Shown here: positions 12,758-25,436 of the stretch, one piece after another | Layout of the letters: each line of letters begins with the position of its first letter | How positions within the stretch are numbered: position 1 is the first letter of the stretch | From: Hofstenia miamia | Taxonomy: Eukaryota > Xenacoelomorpha > Acoela | NCBI GenBank assembly: GCA_004352715.1 | Contig: SCFE01000058.1 | Coordinates: forward strand, 1,848,826 to 1,912,825 | Length of the DNA stretch: 64,000 nucleotides | Direction: 5' to 3' | The notes under the pieces: model-generated | Database searches by the model: none | What the model saw: the letters and a program-made list of their open reading frames with translations, nothing else | What the model was told of the DNA's origin: nothing | Position numbers and translations under genes: made by a program

Positions 12758-13942
12758 GTGAGAACATTTATATTCCTAATATATCTTTTAAGGTTTCATT
12801 TCACAGAAATTAACCAATTAGGATGAGATAATATTATGGCAATGTTTTTAGAAAACCTTTATTTTTAACATTGGCATTATTTTTTCAGAAAATAGTTTTT
12901 GTTCATTCATGAGTTATGTTGTGAGATAAGTGATTAAACGGAAATCACTAATTGAATAGAAAGTATTTGTGTATTAGTTTGTTACTACATTCGGTTTCTT
13001 TCTTTTATAGCGAAACATGTAATTTTCATAATTATTAAATAATTTTTAAGTCGGCTTAAAGAAATAATTTCTTACTTTAAAATATAATTCGCTATATTCG
13101 TTCTTCATTGGTTTCAATTACTTTCAAAGAGAACACGTTGCTGGTGTTTTTTGCCATTCTAACTTTTTGATTCGTCGCATATAAATCAATGTGAGATTGA
13201 AACATATTTCATAAATTTTATAATAAATCAATTGCTATTTATTAACTGAACATATCAAAACAAATAAAACAACTAAAATGTTATGCATTGACATTAAACA
13301 TAAATATTCCTTCACATCTCCACTTTAGCGTTCACGCAATTTGAACTGGGGAAGAAAATTTATAAATCTGCGAAATAGAAAGCTATGCGTTTGGGAATTT
13401 CTCACCATTTTATTATCTACATCTATGTTTTTGCACTCGCCGTCTAAGATGTTTTCAGGATATTTTTAAGTGAGTGGGTTACGCAATAAGGAAATGATGG
13501 AATATCCGCCTCAGACTTTCAGCATTGATGCTTGACTAAATCAAAAAACTTTAATTACTCGCTTTCTTGATCTTAAACTGTAAAATGTCAAGCTGTCTAT
13601 TATTTCACTGTGATAATAATAATACTTGTGGTGCTCTATTATTATGGTATGGATTTGCTTAGGCATTGAGTGAATTGCAAGCCTATTGTCATTAAAAGTG
13701 ATGTCTACAGCATTCCTCCATTGAATAATAACGCCAGTGATCAATATAAACCTAAACAAAAACATTTTATAGTGATCCTTCAAACCAATAAAAACTAGTA
13801 ACTCAAATATGCCTAAACAGATTGAAATTTCATTATCATGGAAATCAATACATCCTTTATTATACTAAGTTATTTGTGAAATTCAGGCTTTTACATACAA
13901 ACTGGATATTTATAAGCTCGAAATAATATACTGCTCTATACC

Positions 13943-14105
13943 CAGTGGTGTAGCCAGCCCATGTAATTTAGGGGGCAAAGAAGAATATATACCGATTTTA
14001 TTGCAATATTCTAAAAAGCTACTAACTATTCTCTCTGGGGGAGAACGATCTGGTTTCATTCTGGAGGAGTGGATAGCTCCCAATCCCTACGTATTTGCAC
14101 CACTG
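13943..14105. mobile_element. hAT-type MITE, 163 bp, in TEAD intron
   Basis: Starts CAGTGGTGTAGCCAGCC, a widespread hAT-MITE style of end, and ends GCACCACTG, with an 8-bp terminal inverted repeat (CAGTGGTG). Flanks TCTATACC (13935-13942) and CCTGTACC (14106-14113) agree at 6 of 8 positions, consistent with an aged 8-bp target duplication. Confidence 0.62.
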
Positions 14106-14259
14106 CCTGTACCATTGCAAAACTAGCACCATATTTAAAATTTTATATATTATGTACTTCGCTGAACATCATGCCAGTAGTAGTTCTTCTATTGGAACCA
14201 CCGATGTTCAATGATTTCTCTGTAGCCTAACAGGACGAATTCTATATATCTGTTTAGGA

Positions 14260-14621
14260 CAGTGGTTCTCAATTGGGGTCCATGTAACTTTCCTGGGGTC
14301 AACAAACTAAACATTGCGAATTTGGTGTCCATGGTGACATTTTGGTGGTCCATAGGGCAATTCTACTTTAGAATGGTTTTAGTTACTGAGAATGTAATTT
14401 CTACAGAAATTTGCGCTATTTTGAAATACTAAAAGTAAAAATATTCACGCAGCTGTTCTATTTTTTATAGCAATTACGTAGAAGAAAAAACATTTTCCTA
14501 CAAAAAATATAACACAATGATTTATTAGTCTACTATTTTATTTGTGATTTTTTGCGGGGTTCCCGATAAAAATATTAAGACGAAAAAAGTATCCTTGGGT
14601 AGAAAAGATTGAGAACCACTG
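14260..14621. mobile_element. hAT-type MITE, 362 bp, in TEAD intron
   Basis: Ends CAGTGGTTCTCAATTGGGG and GATTGAGAACCACTG, inverted repeats of about 16 bp closely related to those of the MITE at 7055. Flanks GTTTAGGA (14252-14259) and ATTTAGTA (14622-14629) agree at 6 of 8 positions. No coding capacity. Confidence 0.75.
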
Positions 14622-15602
14622 ATTTAGTACATTTGATTTTGACACAATTCTAGCTAATTCCTCGGCCCTGACAGGTGGCGTCGCAAGTTGGCATTTGATT
14701 CGCTTTATTGATTTCCGATTTAGCTGCCACACTATTCATATTTTCTTAAAATTTAACTATGGGGTAATTTCCACTTTCTTGTCATTTATAATATTTCTCA
14801 CCCGATTCTTGTTTCTTCCTGAATTAGAGTTCTACAATTTCTAGAATTGCTTTTCCGCCCAGGGTTCTCCGCACTATGTTTCAGTTCTGACTTTCGCATT
14901 ATCACAATAGCTTTTATAATATGCAGGAATTTAGGTAATTTCACATATGTTTTGTAGCATAGTGTGCAGATGCAACAAAGGTATATATTTCGAAATAATT
15001 GCTTACCAGCAGTTTTGGCAGTTTTACGCTTGCATTATCATAAACATTATTGAGGTTAGATAACGAAAGTCAAGTACAAATTTTCTTGAAATCACTCCAA
15101 CATCTGAAAGAGTGTCCGTTTGTGAATAACATGATGATTTTTAATTCTAAGACTTCAAGTTCTCTTATCGTTTTTCAATGTAGTAAATAAAGGACTATTT
15201 AAACAAATCTTTAATACTTAAGTAGAATGATGGAATTGTAGTAATGCGGAATGCATAAAATTCAAAAATTGTTATCAACAAATTCCAATAATAATAATTT
15301 TTTTAATTGTCAATACTTTAGAATCTTTGGCAGTCATCCATATGCCTTGTCAAAAAAATTGTCTTGGAAGAAGATAATTTATCTCGAAAAACATCTGTGT
15401 AAATAATAACCAAAACAAAGAGTAAAATTATATTAAATTATAATTTTTTTCTTCGGTGGCTGAACTCATTGATTAATGACAATTGATTATTTAAGTATCA
15501 GACATTGACTCTATATAATCATACATCAGTCTATTTTACCATTTTAAAAGAGTTTATTTGATGCATTAGAATGTACTTCATACAACTTACTTATATTTTT
15601 AG

Positions 15603-15684
15603 ATGTGAAAGTGCCACCATGATGACAATTCAGTGTACCACAACAGTTTGCTCATTTGGTAGCAAGGTTGTCGAAAAAGTTGAA
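15603..15684 (+). CDS. TEAD: TEAD visible exon 4
   Basis: Short exon of 82 bases after TATTTTTAG, ending at GTAAGC in phase 0. With the two bases carried from exon 3 it gives TICESATMMTIQCTTTVCSF followed by GSKVVEKVE. This aligns with the vertebrate TEAD segment ending VCSFGKQVVEKVE. The neighbouring introns are 2.8 kb, with two hAT MITEs, and 0.8 kb. Confidence 0.94.
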
Positions 15685-16513
15685 GTAAGCTACTTTTTAC
15701 TATGTGCATGTTCAGCTATTACTAGGAAGAGTACTTTTTCTTTAAATCTTAAGTTTTTGTAAATTTTAATATAAATTTAATTTTTATTACGCTATCTAAT
15801 TTGATGTACTATGCGTCTCGTTCACTTGCAGGTTTATACTTCATTTACATTTTTAACTTACATGCTAATTGTCTTAGTGCAATGTTATATTGAAATATAA
15901 GGTTTAATTTTTTATTGATAAATTTTAACAAATAAGGCAGTTCCTTAAACTGCAAGTCAATTCCTTTTATAAATTCTCCATTGAATGTCTAAAAATATTT
16001 TGTGAAATTTAGCGCATTTAGTCTCTTATAATTTTTAATGTGTAGGCCACCAGCCATGACATTGGTGTTTTGTGGAGGTCATTTTTAACTCAATCGCCTA
16101 CCCACGATCCTATCACCCAGCCACTGGACGTGATAACATAATGAGCGGGGCACCATATTCTTGGCAAATATATTCCATTGTAAAGTAGGAAATAAATTAT
16201 TTAGCTATTTCAGAATCCATTAACCTTCTTCTCGCTAGGGACATTGACGAAGCATAATAGTATCAACTTCAAAATCGCCATTTCATTTGAATATTTAAAT
16301 TGAATCTGTATTAACTTGCATCGTTGTCTTCAATATAGTAGTAAATCTTGTAATATGAATTTTGTAAGCTTAAACCCTTTTGTAATATTCATCTTGATTT
16401 TATATTTCGAGCTATAATGTTCATTATTTGCACTTCATGAATGAAATATTGTGAATTTATTTGAAAAACCTTGCGGTCGTTTTTAATTTTAATATTTATT
16501 GCTCTTCGTTTAG

Positions 16514-16666
16514 ACTGAATTCGCCCGTCCTGAAAACGACAGATTTGTTTATCGTATAGAAAAATCAGAAATGTGCGACTTCATGGTTAATTTCATCACC
16601 AAGCTAAGAAGTCTTCCAGAAAGATTTATGTTGACAAATGTTTTAGAAAATTTTTCAGTCCTACAG
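16514..16666 (+). CDS. TEAD: TEAD visible exon 5 (contains the conserved lipidation cysteine)
   Basis: Exon of 153 bases (51 codons) after TTCGTTTAG, ending CTACAG|GTTAGA in phase 0. It encodes [20 protein letters not shown], then CDFMVNF, LPERFML and VLENFSVLQ. The cysteine at 16574-16576 aligns with vertebrate TEAD1 Cys359 (MCEYMINF), known to be autopalmitoylated in the central pocket, so that regulatory feature appears conserved. The donor GTTAGA is weak, and the intron that follows is 11.2 kb. Confidence 0.95.
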
Positions 16667-17966
16667 GTTAGATGCTTAAATTTATGTAATCTGAAAATGT
16701 GCATAATCAAGTGTAATGAAAAAAAATTGTTAATGTTGGATATTGCTGCCAATTTCTGGTTATCACGATTACTATAATTATCCAATATAAACGAAGTGAA
16801 TGTTGTATCCCTCCTTCCAACTTTTGATTACTTAAATTTTTTTGTTATTTTTTCAAATGTATGGATATTTTTGCATTGATGTTGCTTATTGATATAGAAA
16901 TTTTCGATATATCGTTATTCGATTAATTCTTATGTGCAATATATGGCCGGTAATATTCCCTGGCCTGTTGTTTTGCTGTGATTTTGAAACGAGCATATGG
17001 CGTTTTTTTCAAACACTCAATCTCGGCCACTTTTCCTAAGGGGTGTTGTAAACTGCGCAAGGGGGCAAGTAGTTCGATTATTTAACCACGCGGCTGGCTC
17101 AGCTCAGCTGCTACTTTCTGATTATGGGATGGTTAAAATCGGCTTTTTAGGTAATTTTTTGCAAGAGCAATTGGAACTACGTAATTACCCACCTCATAGT
17201 TATCTCAAACTCTCTCATTTTCCAAGTTTTAATTGCATGTAACGTTTGACATGCAACCTTTTCTTATATAAATAAATATTCATTTATTTTCACAATTTTT
17301 TTGAAACGAGAAGTAACTGGAATTCGCTCAGCTCAGCTGTCAAAAATTTAGCTTCTTGCAACAATGGGTAAATTTTGTGTGGCAGGGGTAGACAATATTT
17401 AATTGATACTGTAATTATTTCAATAATTGGAAATCAATTAATCCATTGCTTAAGAATTAAAATGGCCAATTAAGTGAAAAAATTTTCACACGTTGAAAAT
17501 CTTATTGGAAAATATAATCATGTGCCATTTAGAACGAGGAGCCCTACTCGCCTAGTAAATTAATATATTACCGGCTGTTGAGAGTGGCAGTTTGATTACC
17601 TTGCTTCCGTCCCAGTTAATATAGCTCCAGGTCATTGTGCCTCCACTGAATTTCATTGTTTTTTGCATAATGAATGTTTAACATTAACCTTACTTTGCTC
17701 CGTTATGGTTTTCTGGGGTCACCATATTTTGAACACATCGGTAATTAGTATTTGAACATGGTGTCTGCACAACACATTTATGGTTGTCAGCTTACAATGA
17801 TTATTTTTCTTCGAAAAGTTTTGATGCGTACTGTTTTTTTGTTAAAACAAAGACTAGTTAATTCACTGTTTATTTGATTCATCGCTTTCATTCAAATTAT
17901 TGCCAATAATTGGCAATGATCTATTGCCTGAAATGAAAAAACCGATTCATTTATTAGGTCAGGGCC

Positions 17967-18024
<58 letters not shown>

Positions 18025-18129
18025 TCACGGAAATTGCCCAATTTCTCATATTTAAGTATTTTTTATAGTTTCGGAAAAACAACAAACACGTTTAAATGAA
18101 CAGTTAGACAAAAAAGTTTATTTTAATTG

Positions 18130-18560
18130 AAAAATATTATTCTTAAGATTCAATATGTCCACCAGAAATGTGAATAAATTTTGCAAACTTTTCCAAGTGC
18201 TCTGGAATAGATTTAATAGCATATCCTATCAAATTTTGGAAATGCTTCCATAATTTCAGTTGAGATATTGAAGAAGGCCGGATTTCTTAAACATCTTGTT
18301 TAACCATACTCCATAAAAAGAAGTCATATGAGCTAAGCTCTGGAACCCTGTCCTATCCAACCCTGTTGAAGTGTGTTATCAAGATAATTGTGAAACTCCA
18401 AAGAGGGAGGAGCACTATTTTGCTCAAATTTTACCTTTCGCCTGATCTATTCCAAAGAATCAAATAAGAGTTTTAGGATCTTCAATACAGAGAGCCAATT
18501 CACACTCAGCATAAGGCAGTCGATCTCTCATGTCTTCTTGAAATTACTTTGTGGAAGCTT
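18130..18560 (-). pseudogene. Decayed mariner-type transposase, C-terminal half
   Basis: On the - strand the order of motifs is that of a mariner-like transposase. Near 18430-18350 is EQNSAPPSLEFHNYLDN then GWIG, resembling the family's DGAPPHF...WIGRRGP. Near 18320-18290 is LLFMEYG, in place of the FFLWG after the third acidic residue. Near 18210-18140 is a C-terminal piece ending ISGGHIES, like the GGHIE ending of such proteins. Many stops and shifts break it. Element ends were not resolved, though the TA run at 17970-18022 is close. Confidence 0.55.
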
Positions 18561-19029
18561 ATTTTATCTCTGTAATTTTTCAATTTATTTATTTCTTGTA
18601 AAACAACATTATCACGTGATCTTGTTCTTCGTAAATAGGAAATTCGGCTATTCCCATGAATCAACCTAGAAGGACCTAGCAAAAATCAATTGGTAATTAA
18701 ATATTGCCTAACCCTGCTTTATTCCTTAATGATGAACATTTGTGAAAAAGCTATTTTTCAATGAAACATCCAACTTTTTGAAAAACTTTCAGATTTTTTA
18801 AATTTCGGTAACTAATAATTATAACTAATGTAGGATAAAGTTCTGAAGGTATTTTTTGTTAGTACGTAATTTATGAGCATTTATCAATTTTCTATAGAAA
18901 CCATAAAACGTGTAAAATATGCCTGTTTAACTTTGGTTTAAATCATAATAAAAAAATTGGCCGTACACTATAATTCAAATTTCTAAAACATGTTTTTGTA
19001 AAGAATTTCATTTTTAGAGAGGTATTATT

Positions 19030-20060
19030 TACGTCCAAAACCGAATACGCCTTTCTTAATTTTTCAGGCCCATGACCATCTAGGTCCGGCCGCTTCCACT
19101 TGCCAGCATGCTGCCGCAGTATTTTTAGGTTATTTCAAAGTCTTTCAATTAACACTTAACGTTTTTGAAAAGGCGTTATCAAATTAGCATTTGATCTGCG
19201 ACAATAAATTATTTTGTGGTATATCACATAAACTATTTGGGGTTACTGTACTAATAGATAGATTGAACAGCGGTTAAAACATTACCCGAGTCCGCATCCC
19301 TAGAAACGTACAACTAAGCTCGGTTTAATCATGAATTCCCTGGCTCTTGAGCACTTGCCTGTGTTGAGTCTGATCAGCAGGAAAGGCAAATGCCGAAATT
19401 CAAGTGAAGGGGTTGCATGTCTCCAACTTTCGCCAACCAAGCTACTAAAGGTGATAACTTAATGATTGCCCTCCGCAACCTAAAACCCACTGTGACACAA
19501 TAAGACTGCCTCACACAAGGCATGACAAAAGCTGACCCTTGGCCTATCCCATGGGCCGGAAGAAAAAATTATGCCTGCAATATCTGCTCCACTTATCTTT
19601 TGCTCCATTTGCAGTCTTGCTCTGTGTTTCCACTTTTCCGTTGACTAACTATAAAGACGGCATTTCTAACTGTTGCCGCTCCATATGCATAGGGTACGCA
19701 TAATTGCTCCTCTTTTCACCCTATTGTTTAACACTACAAGCACCAAACTGTTTTATTCCCTTAAAGAACCATGCCATTCACTGACAACCCATGTCGTAAG
19801 ATCAATTTTAATGTATGCATTCAAATATTAAACGAATAATATTTTTATGTAAAAACGTTAAGCTGTTTTTCAATAACACGGAGATATTTTACTGCTAAAT
19901 TATCAAAAACCGCTCTACAATGACCGAATGCTGCTTCTAGTGTTAATGTCCTCCTTCCCTTCAAGCATTTATTTTTGCGCCAACCTATCGGGATCCGCAT
20001 GACTGGCTACAATTAAGCAGGAATCACTACGGGAAGCCTGTTAAAAGCGATCAATTATTA
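19030..20060. other. GC-richer pocket of unknown origin in the TEAD intron
   Basis: Base composition here is visibly less AT-rich than the surrounding intron, with phrases such as CCTATCCCATGGGCCGG. No open frame of note, no recognised protein and no clear terminal repeats. It may be an unassigned transposon or an inserted segment. Confidence 0.35.
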
Positions 20061-21028
20061 TAATGAGGTGAATGATAGTGTAAATGTAATGGCTGAACTG
20101 CTTCCTTATCCACTATCAAATATAACGCTGTTCGGAAAGTTCGCGCGGTTTTTGTTATAATTAGGGCAAACAAAAATAAGTAAAGTTAATAGTTAACCAC
20201 AAACTAATTGTTGGCAAAGCTGTAAAAATAATTTTGAAAGATTGGATAAGGCTTAATTAAAAACCTATTATTTAATTTTATGGTTAATACAGTTAATAAT
20301 CTGTTTTGAAGTTAATAAAGTTAATTTTGCTGAATAATTGTTTCATTTCAAATTAAGGATTAAGTAAATAAATATTGTCAATTAATTTGTGCTAATCATT
20401 TTAAAAATGGGTGTTAAGCAATTATGGGCAGTGAGCAGCATGGCTTTAACTTACATTGATAATAATTCAGAAATTCTCTTCATGTGATTAAATTGAATTT
20501 ATTTGTTAGCCAATTATGAGGTCATGATTTTGAGCAGTAATGGGTCATTTCTCTAATGAGTTACACTAAATCACTAAGTAATTTTACTGGTGGTCAATTA
20601 GGGTCTTAAGAATTAACCCAATAATATCTTTCCCATGGTAAGCTAGTCTGTTTAAACTTTAAATTCAGAGAGAATTTTATCGGAATACTAAAACGCGCTA
20701 ATGTTTGTGTTTCGCCTGCTATTTACATGAAATTGAACAACTGCAAAAAATCACCAGCCCTATAACAAGAGTTGTACTGCTGTTTTTTGTATGTCCTCAG
20801 ATTTTAGAAATTTAGTCATTTTGACCTAATCACGAATTAGGTTAGTTTGAGTAATTTTTGACTCACAATAAAAATAGGTTTTTAATTTTTGTACAAATAG
20901 CTTCAAAACCACAAAATACATGTTCTTAAACTATAAGTTATTCATCTATTCTCATTAAATGAATGAAGAATTACAAATGAAAATGTAAATATCGATATTG
21001 GTTTGAATGTGTTTTGAAACAGAAATTA

Positions 21029-21715
21029 CCCTCTTTGTTAAAAGTCTGTTTGCACGCTATGCAGAGATGAAAGATTATGCGGCGATTATCAGCTTGGAGC
21101 CAATTCTGTTTTGATGTATTGAACAAATCAAAATATTCCATTTTTATCAAAAGACAGTTCACAGTGGTATGTTTTGGATTGTGTTTATTCTTGCTCAGCA
21201 TGACAAGCATGCAAGGTACGCAGAAAAGTGAAGGAGAGAAATTATAAATTGTATTGCTCTGCGAAATGTAAAAAATGAAGGACTAGATGAAGCAGTTGAA
21301 TAGTTACTTGCGGATTTAGAGTATTTCTCATATGCTTAAGCATCAATTTCTTGAACGTGCAATCTAAGTCATTGCACTAATAACCCAGTTGGTGGAAAAT
21401 CCAGAAGCGACAACTGTTTAGTAGGGCCATTCTTCAATATTGATCAATAGAGAACATGCAATTGAATAAAACTGCAATATTTTCGCAAAACAATACAATT
21501 TATAATTTCTCACTTTTACTTATCTGTGCAACTTGCATGCTTGTCATTCTAAGCAAGAATAAACATAATCCAATAACATACCACTGTAAGCTGTCTTTTT
21601 GATAAAATAATGGAACATTTCCATTTGTTCAACACATCAACACAGAATTTGCTCCAATCTGGTAATCGACGCGTAATTTTTCATCGCTGAAAACAGACTT
21701 TTTACACAGGGGGTG
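21029..21715. repeat. Large diverged inverted repeat (arms about 185 bp)
   Basis: Bases 21029-21215, reverse-complemented, align with 21534-21715 with scattered mismatches and small indels. Shared blocks include GCATGCTTGTCAT, GCAAGAATAAACA, CATACCACTGT and TTTGATAAAA. The spacer is about 320 bp. The layout suits a foldback or long-terminal-repeat DNA transposon. No transposase was recognised in the spacer and no target duplication was confirmed. Confidence 0.7.
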
Positions 21716-22099
21716 TTTAATTTGTTGTTTTTAAATATTTCTTTTGTTAGGTTAACAAAAAGTTAATATTTAGCATATTAGGTAAATTGCACGCATGTTT
21801 TAGGTTAATATTTTGGGTGCTCTGGTTGTAATCAAAGGTTTACTCAGATAAAAGCTGTAAAATTGTTATAAGTTTACATTGCAAAATACTTAGTTAAATG
21901 TTAATCGATTACATACTCACCGCCAGTATGGTTAATTTGCGCCATTGTTGTTGCTAAGATTGGTTGCAGTTTAGAATCAATTAATGATGTAGCGGAAACC
22001 ATTCATTGCCATCTGCAACAGGGAAATTGAAAGTACCATGCAAAAATTTTAAACTGAAATTTTTCTCTCAAAAATAGCTTGTATAGAAATAATTGAAGT

Positions 22100-22423
22100 T
22101 TGCCAAAATTTTCTGCAAAAAACGAACAAGCTTCAATCTTATTGTGTAATAGTTTGTTCATAAATGAGGCAGTATTTCACTTGTATCCACTCACTCACTC
22201 ACAAAATCTGCATTTCTGGTTTCGGGAAAAGTGGGTTGGAATTTTAGAGTGCATGATTGTATTGTTTGGTGAACATTGCCAAATGACTGCAGATTTTGTA
22301 ATTCTTAAACTACGCCAGCGTCATTTGCATTTTGAACTATGGTGTAAACCGATGGGGCATACTATGAATCAAACTATCAAGCTGCAAATTCTGGATTTTC
22401 ATCTTAGCTTTCAAATTGCCTAG
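22100..22423 (+). pseudogene. Possible mariner-type transposase fragment
   Basis: The open frame contains INEAVFHLYPLTHSQNLHFW at about residues 22-41. It resembles the block around the first catalytic Asp in one mariner-like group, where SDEAHFHLxGxVNxQNxRxW is common. The catalytic Asp position reads Asn here. The following sequence drifts away from the family. It is probably an old fragment, but chance similarity is possible. Confidence 0.4.
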
Positions 22424-23176
22424 TTCTCCATATTTTCGTCAGTAGATTTTCCTTGCGGAATGTTTGACCAGTTCTACAGGCCTTTCGAATCGATTGCGGA
22501 CATAAGAACATATTTAAAAAATGAGCCTTTCAATTCATCTACAATTTCTGCAAAATTTCGTAGGATAAATGTTTTAAAGATGTGAGTTTTGTTTAAGAGT
22601 AAAGAATTTAAAGTTTGAAATGTTTGATTTGTAAACAAACATGCAAGTATGAATTTCAAAGATATTATGTGCTAACTGAAATTGGTTATCAGTTTTGAAT
22701 AACAACTGTAGATGTATTGGTTTTGTCACTTCAAATGAAACACCCTGCTAATGATTCTTGCAAATGCTTGTTTTGTAACATGCAAACGTCATTTCTATGT
22801 TTGATTACCTAGTTATTTTTTAAAATATTTACAATTGCAATCATAAGGTTGCAAAATTTATTCATTGAACCCTAACTTAGAGAGAAAGGTTGACTATGGT
22901 TGATCCATTTCCAAAAATGAAGTTTCCAACTTGTTTAATTTTACATCTTCTTAGTTGCATACTATTGTTTTAAATTTAATGCAGATATGCTTCCAAACCA
23001 AATAACGAGGTAGCAACAAAATTCAATGATTTAACAGCAAATAAAATACCGACAGCGAAAGTTACTATAAATCATAATATAAACTTTTTTCTTTATAATA
23101 AAGTTAAAATACAGAAAACAAAAATATAAGTAGAAAGGTTGGTATCTTTCGCGGGTGATTAATAGGTTTGGTTCTA

Positions 23177-24458
23177 CAGGGTGACGACCCAGAAGTAACT
23201 ATCTTAAATTTTCCATAAAAATAAATTAATACCATTTAAACTTATATTTAACACAAACATGTGTTGAAATAAAGCATTGACAAACCATAAATGCAGCGTA
23301 ATGGTAAATGTGTCGACTTAAAGACCGGCGTTCGCAATACAAATATGAAACCGTCGAAATATTTGACAATGAATTTTTTCAGTGTTTCAGGAGTAATGGC
23401 AGCAAAGGAATTTCGTACCACTGTTCTGCTGTCTTCAGCTGTACGCGGTTTTTGTTGAAGTAAATTTGGTTTAATAATCCCCCACAATAAATTTTCACTG
23501 GATGTAAGATCAGGGCTTCGTGAAGACCATTGGATTGGTCCGAATTTCCCAACCTACCGATTGGAAAATGAGAATTCAGAAAGTTTCGAGAATTTAGAGC
23601 AGTGTGCACTTGAGCGCCATCTTGCTAGAAATGACATGTTTCTATAATGCCTCGCCTTTGTAATTCCGGTAAAAATTGTGTCTGAAGAAGATGCATCTGA
23701 ATTTAATCGACCTTCGATGAAGAATGGTCCTAATTAATTGTTTTGTGACATCGCTGACCACAGCATGACTGTTGGTGGGAACTGCACTACCTGTTCCCAA
23801 AAGGTGGGATTTTGCTTTGACCACATACCACATTTATTGCTTTGGCTGATCCATAAATAGCACATTCATCTGAGAATAGCATGTTAGGTTTTAAATCTGG
23901 GTTATCATATTTTCGAATAATGTTTTAACAACATTCAACTCGATTTTCATGGTCTGTAGGTGTTAGAAATTGGACATTAGTTGGCTGCCAATGTTTGTAT
24001 TTCAGATTTTTTTATGCAGAATTCGGCAAACACTAGTTTGTGGTATATCTAGCTCAGCTGAAATTTGCCTCGTGGGTGCTGTTGGTGTATCGGCGATAAA
24101 ACTGCTGATTCTGACGAGACTGTCTCGTCTTGCATTTGGCCGACCACTCATCTGTTGGTCTTTTATAGAGCCTGTTTCAACGAGTTTTTTCTCCCACAAT
24201 TTTATTACGCGATGTTCAGGTGGTTCTTCATCAAACCTGTCTCGTAATTTCTTTCTTATTCTTATTGCCGGATGATCTCTATTCAATACGTGCCACCAAA
24301 CAGCTGTTAGTATATAGTATTCATATGTACAATGACTTTTATCCGCCATTATTATTTCTAGAATGTAAATAATAAATTATATAATGGGTGAACCAAAAGT
24401 AAAATAAATAATTATTATCGATAATTGGTCATCTGGTAGTTACTTCTGGGTCACCCTG
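23177..24458 (-). mobile_element. Mariner-like element, 1,282 bp, both ends present, transposase dead
   Basis: Left end CAGGGTGACGACCCAGAAGT and the inverted right end CAGGGTGACCCAGAAGTAAC match apart from a 3-bp insertion. TA flanks both sides (23175-23176 and 24459-24460). On the - strand a transposase begins at 24349 (MADKSHCTYEYYI). It shows a helix-turn-helix region with SGRPNARRDSLV, then FSDECAIYG near 23860 (first acidic residue), QDGAQVHTALNSRNF near 23620 (second) and WSSRSPDLTSSEN near 23510 (third region). The frame is lost several times between these blocks, so the copy is inactive. Confidence 0.85.
24002..24349 (-). pseudogene. N-terminal 115 codons of the mariner transposase
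   Basis: Longest surviving open piece of the element's transposase: the DNA-binding half, with helix-turn-helix-like blocks (HRVIKLWEKKLVETGSI and TRQISAELDIPQTSVCRIL) on either side of SGRPNARRDS. The catalytic part downstream is frameshifted. Confidence 0.75.
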
Positions 24459-24483
24459 TACATTAGTGGACTCATCACAAAAT

Positions 24484-24526
24484 TTATTTAGAATAAATGC
24501 TTTACAGAAGCATTTATTCTAAATAA
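24484..24526. repeat. Perfect 19-bp hairpin
   Basis: TTATTTAGAATAAATGCTT, a 5-base loop TACAG, then the exact reverse complement AAGCATTTATTCTAAATAA. It lies 25 bases right of the mariner element's TIR end. Confidence 0.9.
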
Positions 24527-25199
24527 CAGGAATGTAATATATAATCTGTGGCTAGCCATTGTCATTACTGTCATAAGCAGTGACGTCTTCAAGGGCTATT
24601 GGGAGTGTGCCCCCTACCTTTTGACATACAGGGAATATATTTTCAGGGTTTTGTGGGAATTCAATTACACCAATAATTTTTTGTGATAATTCTCATGAAC
24701 AATTTAAAATTGCTTATGTTCAATGTGCCAGGTCTAGGCATGTTTTAAATGCATGGCATGAACTCTTCCTGAACCTTCTGTCACTATGATATTGATAGTT
24801 CTTAGGCCCCATCACAACACAGCTTTCATTTTAAATTATCATTTTGACGGCGCAAAGCTCATCGACGATGAAAAAGCCTAGCCTGACGATTATATTTAGG
24901 ATTCGCATATACAATCAATCAGAGATCCAACTTTGACCTCGCAAGCCTCGATGGTCTGAGCTCGACCTTGAAGTCGATCTCGGTTAGCCAAATTTTGATC
25001 AAGGTCGAGGTCAAATATGTTTTTGCACACTTATTTGATGGATTTCTAAAATTATTTTAAATAAAATACTAAAATATCAACATTCAAGCAAACAGATTTA
25101 AAGGATGGAAATGTCTGGAGAGATCCCCTAGCACAAATGGAAGGTGTCTTCCTCTGAGGCTGAGATGACCTAGCAGGAATTGACAGCTTGTACTTGAAC

Positions 25200-25436
25200 T
25201 AGGGTTGTGCAAGATCATAATTTTCTTGGTCCCAGCCCCACTCATCCTAGTCCCATGAAATTTTATCGTCCCATAGTACCTTTGGTCCAACAGCATAATT
25301 TCTATTTTGAACAATAATTAGTAAAAATTATTAATAGTATTCTGAAATCTGTGGTGCTTCTCCTTAATTTTGACCCAGTCACATATGGGACTGAGAGATG
25401 TACATCAATGGGACTAGACAATCGCGCAGAACCCTA
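25200..25436. mobile_element. hAT-type MITE, 237 bp, in TEAD intron
   Basis: Left end TAGGGTTGTGCAAGATC and inverted right end TAGGGTTCTGCGCGATTG share most positions, with further GTCCCAT motifs in opposite orientation inside. Flanks ACTTGAAC (25192-25199) and GCTTGACC (25437-25444) agree at 6 of 8 bases. An N lies just outside at 25477. Confidence 0.6.

Noticed and set aside
17096-17341. GCTCAGCTCAGCTG occurring twice, 230 bases apart
   Set aside because: Short, low-complexity CAG/CTG-type words; no further shared sequence around them.
24920-25020. Repeated TCGACCT/AGGTCGA words
   Set aside because: Partly palindromic but without a consistent unit or ends; not enough to call a feature.
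25084-25314. 76-codon - strand frame
   Set aside because: It overlaps the hAT MITE and has no family resemblance.
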